Of a stretch of 64,000 bases of DNA, positions 49,566 through 61,973 are shown one piece after another; position 1 is the stretch's first letter, and each line of letters begins with the position of its first letter. The notes beneath the pieces were generated by a model. It was given only the letters and a program-made list of their open reading frames with translations, was not told where the DNA came from and made no database searches. Location of the stretch: assembly GCA_030268105.1 (NCBI GenBank), contig BSDZ01000112.1, forward strand, positions 1 through 64,000. The letters run 5' to 3'. This DNA comes from Volvox africanus (lineage: Eukaryota; Chlorophyta; Chlorophyceae; Chlamydomonadales; Volvocaceae). Position numbers and translations under genes: made by a program.

Positions 49566-52500
49566 CTACCGCTTGGCTTGCCAATGGCTGCGTCTGTTCG
49601 TCATGATCCTCGCCACACAGCTGTCCCAGTCCAGAACTTCATCCTTCTTTAAAACCCGCCAAGGCTGGTGAGGAACAGGGTTGCCGCCGCTGCCACCACC
49701 GCCGTCGATGGTCGTTGCAGACGCCGCTGCCGCACTGGTCAATGCGCTGCTTTCAGCTCTAATGAAGTCGCCCTCCAGCAGCTGGTACGGAGGACGTTTC
49801 AGTACCTGTACGGCACACCATCACACAGGAGGATGATGCGGCGCAAGAGACAAGGAAACTGTAGTAACCTGGGGTATCTATGGCTAATATCCAAGATGAT
49901 CAGGAAACTGGACATCTTTCGATCGGACCTAAACAGTTTGGTGGATATTAACACAGAGATACAACAGCAACACACCGTGGCCAGGCAATGCACACATTTA
50001 AAAACACAAACACACGCGCAGGTCATCTTGACGCCCTCTCCCCCAGTTTTTTTCCATTATTGTGAGTCTGATTTTGGGTACAGGTGAAGTAACGAAGTTG
50101 TTTCTGTTGTGGTGGTTACAAACTTCCAATGGCAAAAAAGGCCAGGGGGCCTTCTGCGCCCTCAAAGCATGAAACCCCCTAAATATCACCTTGCCTCATG
50201 TCTTAGAAGGTTCACTTAATGGATCACTCTGTATCACTATTTGCTCTGCATATATCCACTTGTAGTTGCTGCTCACCACGTCACCAGGTGGAAAACAGTA
50301 AATTGTCTGTGTGTACGGAAATGTGCTGAACTTCAATAAGTCCTGGGCATACATTCACATGCAGAGGGCCTTCAGGCTGGAGAACCCCACTCACCTGGTG
50401 GAACTGCTTGCCATTGACTACGAACTAACTTCGCAAATTGCTCATTTGTCTTTGGAAGAGCAACAGCTTTGGGAGGCCTTCAAATCATCATTCGCAGACG
50501 TACATTTATATGTTTTTCAGGCAAAAAAGCCTCTTCTGTGAAATGCACCGGGCTTTTGGGCCCGGTGCCACAGCAGTGGGAGGGGGGCCTTGAACCAGGG
50601 CTAATATATTGAAATCCCCTCAATACCATCGTTATACTCAAGATTAAATCCACAAGATCTTTTAAGATAACTGGTCATCTTCCCCATAGACATTCAGGAT
50701 CGTACACCTTGGTACCATCCATCACAAGTAACCATCCCAAATCCCGACCGATTTTCCTGGTTCCTGCTTCTGATGTCCAAAATATATTTTGGTTACGAAC
50801 AAGTAATTGGTTATTGAAAAAACTGCTCTCACCCCCTCCTGTCCGCATATCTCACTTCGAACAGATCCACGACATTGCTCCCCGGCTTCAGCAGCAAGCA
50901 GTCCCTCAGCACCCCGGGCTGGGGGCCCTCCGCCGCCCTGGCTTTGGCATCCAGACCAGAGCCCAGCAAGCTGCCTGCGGGGCACAAGAGCCGATGGAGG
51001 GGAAGGGGGAAACATGAACCCTGCAACTGAGGGATAGAGATGTAAAGCAATGCATAGAGATGAAGGGGGCTCTGCGACTCAGCGCCACAGCAGCCGGACG
51101 GTGCAGCCAGCATGCAGCGATACTTAATGCGGCCTTCCTCAACGGACGCCCTGCCCCCTCCTTCCCCCTGGGGGGGTGCGGGGTTACTGCCGAGCTCGGG
51201 AGAAACACCAACCAATCATAGACAACCACCAACCACCAACCATTCAGAGTCTATGCGCGATCCATCGCTACATGTAAAAATGAATGAGTTGTTGTTGTTG
51301 TTGTCGTGGGGGTGCATGCGAGGATCGTACATATTAAACATATCCGGGTCTGGGAGAACTGAGGACACTGAACACCGGCGGTGCAGCAGTAGCAGCAGTA
51401 ACGGCAGTAGCGGCAGTAGCGGCAGTAAGGGTGAAGACCACCCCGCAGAAGCAGCACTGCTCGTCACGCACGTGTACAATCCACGTAGCAAGTGCCCACC
51501 CACCCGCGCACATCGCATATGTCACAATGGTGGTATTTTGTAAGTGTAAGTTGCTGCCAGGGGGCTCACCTGCACCGCTGGCGATGCCCCGGGCCGGCAG
51601 GGCGGTGTAGGACTCCAAATCAGTGACCGGGAACACGGCCCGCGGCGGCCGCATTGCCACCGCACACGTTAGCGCCAGCGCGGCACCCGTACTGCCATAC
51701 CTGGGGCTCATGGGGGACGGTGTCGGTGACGGCAAGGCCAGGCCGGACGGGGCAAGGAAGCGGACGAAGGGGAGGTTCACTCCAAGTGCTTTCTGCATGT
51801 GACTAGCTTGTTACTGACGCCGCGGACTGCTGCTGTTGTTTTGAAGCATACCACTTACTAACCAGCATTCCCCCCACCCCCACCTCCTCCACCATCACTA
51901 CTAGCACCCGCACCCGTTGTACAACAACTGGGTGTAGGTCTGGTAGCGGATGCCGGGGAAGGTTTTGTACGTGCAATACCGTGTGCAGTAGATATGTACG
52001 GAGGCCGAGAAAGCCGCCAAACCGTAGGATTGATAAATAGAAGGGTAACACCCGTCAGGTAATGCCCTGACATAAAACATAAAACGGATAGTACAAACCC
52101 CCAACTCCCAACGGCCAGGCGTAGGACGGGGAAGGGCGCGCGATGGAGCAACGCTGCTGACCCGTTAAGTGAATACCACTGTACAAGATCTTAACGACTT
52201 CATCAGTACGGAAGGATAGGACCCATTGGCCACCTTTCCTCTCCTCCACTGCTTTTGTCACAATCGACGTGTCCGCCAGCCCACCTGTTCAGTACGGCAC
52301 TTTGGACCTTATTTAACTGTTGGACGAGCTCGGGGTCGTCTGCGTGTACGTATGTGTGTATATGAGGGTGGATGTTGGGGAGAGAGAGGTAAGGAGGTAG
52401 AGAGAGGTAAGGAGGTAGAGAGAGGTGAGGAGGGAGAGAGAGGTAAGGAGGGAGAGAGAGGTAAGGAGGGAGAGTAAACAACAGGACAGGCCGGCCAGTA

Positions 52501-54270
52501 CGGACCAGCAGGTTGTTGGCATGGGGGGGGGGCAGTGGCCGGGGGACAGGGCACGAGGGACGCAGATGGAGGCGGGGGACGAAATGTTAGGAAAGCTCCA
52601 GGGAGGGTGGGCTCCAAATTAGCGCCGGGGGGGGATAAGGGGGGAAAGAACGAGAAGACAGCACTGTATCTGGGGCCTATTGGAAAGGACGGGGAAACAC
52701 AGGGTACGGAGGAGGATGCGTCCGCTCGTAACATCCTTTTCCGGAATAATAAAAATGCACAATACGTTGTGGAACGCCCTGATGGGTCACTGTTTTGGCA
52801 AAATGATGTTAGTTAGTGATGGTGTTGAAATACCAGGAGGATGGCGCCGTCACCGCCACCGTCACCGCCACCGCCACAGCGGGGGGCAAGATTAGAGCTA
52901 CAGCCCCCGGCCCCGCCCCCCACCGCCCCGCCCCCGCTCCCCACCGCTCGTCGGCGCGGTTTCACCGGCAGCGTCCGCGTACGACACCTTGCCCGCCCGA
53001 CGCTGGTTACAAAGCCAACGCTCCGTGGCCGCGCTCACGGGTACGGCGGGCTCGTACGGCAGGACCTGCCGTACGCGGGCGATGTGGTCCGGTGATGAGG
53101 CCATATCGGCCTGTGTGATGAAGTTGCCATGTGGGAGAGGGGAGAAGGTGCGAGGGAGAAGGGGAGAGGGAGAAGGGGGAGGGACGCTCTAGTTAGAAAA
53201 ATTAAAAAATAATTTAATTTTTTAAAAATAGAAAAGGTCTAAAGTCATAGAAGAGCACATAACGGCGGCAATGGAGTGGGCGGGCATCAAAAATGAATCC
53301 GTCTTTTCCAGAGCGGAAGATCATTATCTTGAATATAGTACGGCAAACGCTAATAAACGCAAGTTTCGTATTAGAAAGTTAGCTGTGCAGCAGTAAAAAA
53401 GTAGGTTATAGGTTACCTCATTTTACAAAATAACAGAAATAACCTATGAAAATGGATTTTACAGAAATATATTGCCACGTCGATGACTTTTTAAAAGAAT
53501 TAGATAACAAGAGAGGTTTGATTGCAAATAACAATAATAAAACAGGTTGTGTGTAGAGTTGGGTGTCATGGGTGTCCAAAAGGAGGCTGCATCCTCCAAG
53601 GCAACACCCGAAGATCCGAGGTTTAGGACAACTTCGCCAGTTGCCAGTGCCAGCGTCGTTGACATCCTTACTTGCTGATCTCGTGTTGATATTTGCAACG
53701 AGCTCCTCCCTCCCCTCCCCCTCTCCCCTCCCCTCCTTCCCTTTCCTCCTCTCCCCCTCTCCCCCTCCCCAGGGCATATACACCCGAGTATGTCGTTACA
53801 CAACCCAGGGCCGAGACGCCTCCTCAGCCTTATGCGGGTCGCACCTCCGGCCCCCGAACCCGAACCCGAACGGGAGATTTGGGCATCAACACACATGTAG
53901 AGTGCCATACACACTCCCGTGTAATGCAATCTCGGGTAACCTGGAAGGGGTGCATCCTCGCCGCAATCCCCTCACCTAGCTCCCATTTCCCCTTCCGTTA
54001 TATCTCTTTATTTTGCCGTACCTTGTTGAGAGCCAACAGGATTGGGAAGCGGGCCTGCAGCGACACCGACGTGTGTTTGGTTGTTGTGTTTGTTGTGAGG
54101 GTTATTGCCAGGGGGGCGGAGGGGGGGGGAATGCGGGGCCTAGCCTTCTATCCTAGTCTCAAGCCATCAGCCGCTGCGACCAACATGAAGTACTTACTCT
54201 CATCCAACTACCGTTACAAACCCGCTGCCTTCCTATTAGCTCCTGAACCGGGTATGTTTCTTTAATTCTC

Positions 54271-54302
<32 letters not shown>

Positions 54303-57300
54303 CTGCAAGAAGTGAGCCACCAGTCGATGCAGGTGGGCCTCAGTCCAATGGGCCAGAGACGCGCCCTCCACCACCAGTGCCCCCACTGACACCCCCACCC
54401 TGGAGCCATTCGGCGTGAGGAGATGATGGGGGAAGTGCGAGAGAGGGGGGGCGCTGGGGATCAGAGCAGCGGGGGCGGGCGCCACGGCGGGGGTGGGCGG
54501 GGGCCGAGGCAGGACGTCAAACCCGCACTCACCCGGGACAGGACAAAGAGACCTGAATTTGCAATGGCTGTGGCAACAAGGAAGCTGGAGTGTAGGGTGA
54601 AGTACATGCGGGTATCGACCGGGTGGGTTTGAGTCCTCCGTTGGCGAGATGAGGATTGTCGCGAAATGTCTCCATCCTACTCCTGCTGCTGGTGCTGCTG
54701 CTGGTGCTGCTGCTTCTTCAAATAATGATGGGTTTACAGGACGTGGGCGGGCCCCCAAAGCTGCTCTGGAGGCTCACCCCCCCCCCCTTTGGAATACCCC
54801 ACACTCCACATGTAAAAGACGACGTTTAGTCGATTGTTGTGTGGTTTGGTTAAAATCTTCCCAGCAGCAGTAAGTACCAGATCTCTCACCTCCTCGCCTT
54901 CCTTGCCCCTCCGCCTCCTCCTCGTTGCCCTCCACTTCCCCACTCCCCGACCCACCTCGACAGCACCTCTGCCACCAGCGCCCGGCTCGCCCGGTACCCG
55001 GAAAACAACTCGGGAAGACGGGAGGGCTTGCGTAACACATACACCCATTTAGCTCGTACGTTGTCGTACACCCAGCGATGCAGCTCCTCACGAACCCACC
55101 TGCCGTACAGAGCACCCTCGGGGCGGGGTTTGGGGGTCAGCCCAAGGGGGTAGGCCCGGGCCAAAATACACACCCGACGGCGAGTCCTGAATCGATTCGG
55201 TGAATTCTTTCCGCAAAAGAAGGAATGAGGTAGCTGGAGCAGCTGACGTGGCAGGAGGACAAGAAGACTGTGACAAATACATTTTAAAATGAGTGAAGCA
55301 ATGTATGGACAGAACTACCGGCTACCTCCTTTCCCCCCCCCAACCCCCACACATTGCTGCACTCGATATGGAATCTCGTTTATTTACGTTCGTAAGTCGT
55401 GGGGATCAGGGTTTTGAAATTTTTGGGGCCGTTTCACCCTTCCCCCCCCCCGCCTCGGTTCGTATTGATCGGCAGCACGTGACGGGATCCCCCCAAGGAA
55501 CCTAAAGATGGCTAAAATGGATCATTTGCAGAGGTCCCCGCTCCTGAGGAGTGTGGAGTGTGGAGTGGGGAGTGGCGGGGTCGGGGAGTGGGGAGTGGGG
55601 AGTGACGGGGTCGGGGAGTGGCGGGGTCGGGGAGTGGCGGGGTCGGGGAGTGACGGCGGCGGGGAGTGTGGAGTGGGGAGTGGGAGTGGGGAGTGGCGGG
55701 GTCGGGGAGTGGCGGGTGCGGAAAGTGGGGAATGGGGAGTGTGGAGTGGCGGGGTCGGGGAGTGGCGGCAGCGGGGAGTGTGGAGTGTGGAGTGTGGAGT
55801 GGCGGGGTCGGGGAGTGGCGGGGTCGGGGAGTGGGGAGTGGGGAGTGGGGAGTGGGGAGTGGCGGGGTCGGGGAGTGGCGGGGTCGGGGAGTGGGGAGTG
55901 GGGAGTGGGGAGTGGGGAGTGGGGAGTGGCGGAGTCGGGGAGTGGGGAGTGGGGAGTGACGGGGTCGGGGAGTGGCGGGGTCGGGGAGTGGCGGGGTCGG
56001 GGAGTGACGACGGCGGGGAGTGGGGAGTGGGGAGTGGGGAGTGGCGGGGTCGGGGAGTGGCGGGTGCGGGGAGTGGCGGCGGCGGGGAGTGGGGAGTGGG
56101 GAGTGGGGAATGGGGAGTGGGGAGTGGGGAGTGGGGGGGGCCGGGGGGGTTTGCAGATCGAAGAGATCGCACAGGAGTCCGAAGACGCGGGCGTCAGAAC
56201 AGTCCGAGCCGGCGGGGCTGAGGCAACAGGGAAAGAGACGGGTGCCTCAGCCATGCGGAGTAAGGCCCTAGTTTACATCAAGACACGGACAAATACACAC
56301 ACACACCGGGGGGGATCAACGGGAAGATACATCAGGAGGCAGAGAGGGGTGAGTGCCATGTTCCCGCTTCGCCCAAGACCCGCAAGCCTTCACCACATCA
56401 CAGTGTCACGACTCGTCAATACACACCCGACATCATCCAGAGGATCCCCGCCGCGCGCTCCAGAACCGCCTCCTCCTCCGCCTCCTCCTCCACCTCCTCC
56501 TCCAGCTGCGCCTCCAGCCCCCGAGTTGGCTGCCTCCCCCGCCCCCTCAGACGCCTCCGTGTCCAGCAGCTGCCCCTCGCGGTCCGTGGTTCCGGAGGCA
56601 TCCACGACGTGGATGAGCACGTCCGCATCGCACAGGTCGTTCAGAAACGCATTCCCCCGACCCCGACCTTGGTAAGCCCCGGGAACCAGACCGGCCACGT
56701 CCTGACAGCAAGTACGACAAGTGCGACAACGTGTGGGTGGGTATGAAAAGGGAAGCGAAACGGGTGGGGGTAGAGAGGGAGAAAAAACATAGGTTTGTAT
56801 GGGCAGAGGGACCTAAGCTTCTTAAATTCCTAACTACCATAACTGAATAGAGTTTCCTGGCAAAGAGCCCAGGCTGAGTTGTGTTGAGTTATGTGGGGAA
56901 GACGAGAGGCTGTATCATACACGATCACCAACACGTGGGTTTGGTCGCACTCCTAATCCCCTTTAAGGTCCTCTCTGAGAAGAGCTCCTGGCGCGATGCG
57001 CCGTACATCACTCCGTAAAGACCACCCCAGACCCCACCTCCATCCCCAGGCGCTGCCATCCTCATCCCTCACCCCCTCTACCCCCATTTCCACCCCCGAC
57101 TACTTATTCAAATCCACCACTACCACCCGCTAACTCCTCGCCCCGGTATGCCCTCCCTCTTACTTTGACCACCAACGGCACCTTTCGCCAAAGCAGTGGG
57201 CGCTCCGGAGCTCCCCAACCCGCTGCGCCCACCCAGCGCCGCAGCGGCTCCACATTTGCGACCCGCGGGTCGGCGCTGTCCAGAGAGAACGCCTCCGCAT

Positions 57301-60300
57301 AGCCGTGCAGAGGTCTGACGTACAGGCCATGACGGGGGTAGTAGTGGTGGTGATTGTGGTTGTGGTGGTGGTGGTGTGGAAGTTCAGCACGAGGATGTGG
57401 GCCCGCCTTTTCGTGTCGTACCCGTCCCCTGCTCGTAAACCCGTCACCTCAAAAAATGGTGTGGCTCATCCTTCCTAGGCTGTCAACAAAGAAACCGAAA
57501 TTCAACCCCCCTCCCACGTGTCACAACAACGAGGTATGGCCCCGGGCCCCGTAACACAGATACCCCAGGTCTCTAAATCCCTTCTCTCTTACCTCGTCAC
57601 TCGTCCCCGGGACTGCACACCCGCAGGCCTCCACGAACTCGTAGTCGTGTTCGTGGGCGGCAGGTAGAGGCTACTTCATCCCCCCCAGCCCCTCCCCTCG
57701 ACACTCTCCCACACACACACACAAGCACGTACGTACATGCAGACACACACATTCACATACACTAATTGTAGTACGTGGACGCAAGCTCTGCGCTGTTCCT
57801 TACCTGCACTGCTCCTTCTGCAGCCCCAGCAAAGGGGCGGGGTCCGGCACCAGGCAGTAGCCCCGTCCCACATTTGGCGCGATAGTGGTGAAGGGGAAGG
57901 CGGCCACCCGGGCGCCGTCTTCATCGCTGGCGGGGTCTGCGGAAGGCGGTGGGTGAAGGGGGGAGAGGGAGGCAACAAAAACACATACACGTGTGTGTAC
58001 ATCCAGATAACTGCATGCGCATGCACTTAAAAACACGGGGGAGCACGGGCATCGGTTGAAACGTCGTATAAGCAGTACGATGGAGCTGCGCTGTACATTT
58101 AACCCTAATCATAATGTATCATCCGGGACAATGCCGTACGAAGCGTCGGCTTCCAGTACAGATATACAACCTCTACATTTATCCATTTATCCACATTTAT
58201 ATATCGATACATGTACATTGTGCAGCAGCAGCAAGGTGCAATAATTAAAAAAAATTACCAGACCAGGGTGTGGGGAACGAGCGACGACACACGATCAAGC
58301 AGCCACGTTTTGTCGAGGAAAGCACAGCATCACCGAATCAAAGTGTAATAAATTACACTCCCTCCCCTCCCTTCCCCTCCCCTCCCCTCCCCAAGGGATC
58401 CATGCTTTTCGGGGTTTCGTCCCAGATGTCAGACATGCACATCCCGCCCGTCCCCCCTCCCTTCCTCCCCCCCCCCGTCACCCAGCAGCACCCAGCACCA
58501 CGTGTCGTCTATTCGTCTTCCCTCCTCACCCGTGACCGCATTGAAGAAGGTGCTCTTCCCCGCACTGGGCTTCCCCACCAGCCCCACAACGTAGTCCCAG
58601 CGGCCCCTCTGGCTCCACTCACTGGCGCCGCCGCCAACCCCTCCTCCTCCGCCCGGCTCGTGAGCCACCCCGGACGGAGCGACCGCCGTACCATCTATCT
58701 GATCCCACTGCGAGTACAGGGAGATACGGAAAGAGATAGTAAGATTGTATGAATTCATGGAACTGAACCGAAATTAACACAATTAAAACCCACACGATTA
58801 CGGGAATGTGAGCGAGAGGGTGAGGGAAGAAACGGGGGGATCCGCACGAGCTGAGGGACACAAAGCCCGATAAGACAGCGCAGTAGAAGGCCGGCGAAAA
58901 TTGACGTTCGAAGCGGAAGTGGGCGAGACGGCGAGAAGTGAATATGACCGCATATTCCATGCGATAGGCTGGATCAGACTTAGCTGTGTTGACCACATCG
59001 CATGTCGGGAGAGGAGCTGGGTGGTTTCATGGACTGAGGGAATACGACTAAGGGGAAAATAATAGGGGTGGGAAAGAGAGGTAGATGAGATGAGCGTCAT
59101 TCGTTGCGGATTTGTAAGGCCCAAATGATGAGTGTGCCGAGGAATTTACCTGTAGCCTCTCCGCCGCCTCTGTGTCCACCTCCGTCAGAGCATCAGCTTC
59201 CATCCGGCCTGTCCGCCATGGCGCACTGGCGGCCGCCTCCGTCAACGCCGCCCGTATGACCCATGGGTCGGCCTCCTCCCGTAGCCACCACGCGTCAATG
59301 CCCTCTGCAGTACCTGTAGACGCCGCGACACCCAGAGCCGTCGCGCCCCAGCCCAAGTTCATGACAGCAGGCCCAGAGGCGGCAGTCGCCAGGGCCGCGG
59401 CCGCAGCGGCAGCCCCGCCGGTGCCTCCGCCGCCTCCGCCGCCTCCGCCAGCAGCTGACGCATGCACTGGAGAATTTATAGCATGGGTATAACTGTGCGG
59501 ATTGTTGTGTTGATGGGTCTGATGGCCATGTGCGGTCGCAGCAGTGGCGGCGGCGGCCGGTTGAAGAGGATGGGTGGCGATGCTGCCCACCACAGGCGGC
59601 GGCGCACTGGCTGCCTCCCGTCGCTCCCCGATGTCGGGGGGGATGTTGTTGTCGATCCACTCCTTGGCGCCCTCCACCACCTGCGTCTCATTGCGTCGCC
59701 GAAGGAGGACGGCGGGAAGGGGGACCAGGGTCGTGGGAGCGACTACCACCATTGCTGCTCCGCACCAGCCACCTCCACCATGAAACTCGTAATTTAAAAA
59801 GACGCGATCTGAGATCCTTCTCTGAGGCGTAGTGTGTGCCTCCTAACCGGAAATTCGCACAGGAATATATAAAAAAATATATATTTATTTATTTATTTAA
59901 ATTTATATTTATATATTTGCGCGCAACGCACGGAGAAGAACAGGGGCAGAAAAATAGTTCAGATTCCTGTCTTGCAGCATTCGTATGTACATTTAGGCAA
60001 AGAACATTCATACAAATAAATAAGATACACACACATTTAAATAAATTTATCTATTTATTTACTTATTTATCATATGCATTCATCCTTGGTAATAGGAGAC
60101 ATCATACGGCGCAGTACAAAGTAGTGTCGTACCATGTCACGTACCTGAAACACACAGCCCACACCAGAGCTCTCTACTGCCTCCTGGGCAATCGCGGCAA
60201 TGTGGGCGGCAAGCGCATGACGCCGCGGGTCGTTGCCGCCAAGAGGGCCTACGGGAAGGAAAAGGGCGGGGGGTTGCGTGGGAAAGATGGCAAATAACAG

Positions 60301-61942
60301 TAGAACAGATAACCCAATTGAGGGCTAGTAAGGGCAGGTTCGGCCTCTTCCAATCGGCAAATACACCGCGAACAGCGAAAGCGCACCGCTGTGCATCCTT
60401 CTCAGCTGAATATGAAAATCCCTCCCGCAGATCCAGTCCAGATCCAGTCCAGATCCAGATCCAGATCTAAAAAATACGGATTTAAACATCCAGACTACCT
60501 ACGTCAGTCTTGAGTCTTCCCCACCTGTAAGGGTGACTATTGGGGGTTGTGAGGTGGGGTAGGCGGCCGGCAGGGTGAAGGTGAGGGAGAAGAGGCGCGA
60601 GGGCAGCCCCGCGCTGTCCCCTACCCCAGGCCCTGCGTCACCATCTCCTGATCCCGGCTCTCGCAGATGTATGGTGAAGCGGGGCGGGGCGGTGCTGATG
60701 GGCCGGTACTCGTCCATGAAGATCGCCTGGGGGGGAAGGCAGGTAAGGGGAGCGAGAAGGGGGAGAGGGAGGGGAGGGGAGGGGAGGGAAGGGAAGAGAG
60801 ATGGGGCGTGAAACCCACATGTGCAGGGACGATGGGTAATTGGCTGCTGAAATGGTTAACTTAGGGGCATGTGGGTGAAGAGGGCAGAACGGAGGATGTG
60901 GCGGGGCAGGGGGGGAGGAAAGGGGGCGAAGTGAGCATCTCGAGTTGGCACAGAAGACGTCGCAGTAACCCCCATCAACCAGACACAATTCATCCAGGAT
61001 CATTTTGAATCCATAAGTTGACAAATCGGTTGATACGGCCAACGACCCTCGTGAATTCCCTCGTCACGAAGTACCAATCGAACTTCTAATCCAGCAGGAC
61101 AGCGCACCCCACCTGCAGGGCGTCCATCTCCTCCCGCTGCTCGTCACTGGCCTCCACTGCCTTCACAACTGCCGTTACCGCCGTCGTCGCCGCCACCGGC
61201 GGCGGGACTACAGGTTGCACGGCAACGGCTGGCGATGAAGGTACCACTGGCGCCGCCGTGCAAGACTGACGGGTTGTGGAGGCAGTAGCAGCCGCTACAG
61301 CATTCGCCGTTGCGGAGGGAGATGTCGTCAGAACGGCCTTCACTCCCGGTGGCGGCAACGTCGGTGATAGTGATGCTGGTGCTGATGCCTGTGCGGCCTT
61401 CGGAACAGCTGATGGCGGCATCGTCGGCGCCGGCCCTGACTTCGGGCCTCCTTTCCGCGCCGCTGCATGCGAAGCCCCTGATGCCATGGCGGCGGCGGCA
61501 GCACTAGCGGCTAATCCCGTCCCGATGCTGGGGCCGCTAGCAGCGGCCGCCGGGGGCGCAGCCCTCCGGGCCCCGTCACTAAGTTGGGAGCTGGACGAGG
61601 ACTTCGAGGATGGGGCTGTGCCGCCTACTCGCAAGGGCGCGCGAGAGGCTGCGGACCCCCCTGCCGCCGCCGCCGCCGCCACCGCCGAACCCGCCGGGAC
61701 TTGCCCCCGGCCCTGTCCGTTGAGCGGCGGCGGCCGCGGTAGATTGCGAGTGGACCCCTCAGCAGGACCGACGCAACCGGCAGACGATCCCGACCCCGCC
61801 TGCGTCCTGGGGGGTTGCGCTGGGATCCCAGACAGGGCTGCGGCGATAGGATCCGCTGACGTGGCGGTGGCAGCTGCGCTAGCACTTTGCCGTACACTAT
61901 GGGATCTATCGACGGCAATGCGCTTCATGGCGCAGCTTCCGT

Positions 61943-61973
<31 letters not shown>

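Noticed and set aside
55508..56254. Long Gly/Ser/Glu or Pro/His/Ser ORFs on both strands
   Set aside because: Frames of the G-rich minisatellite; no splice-consistent link to any gene.
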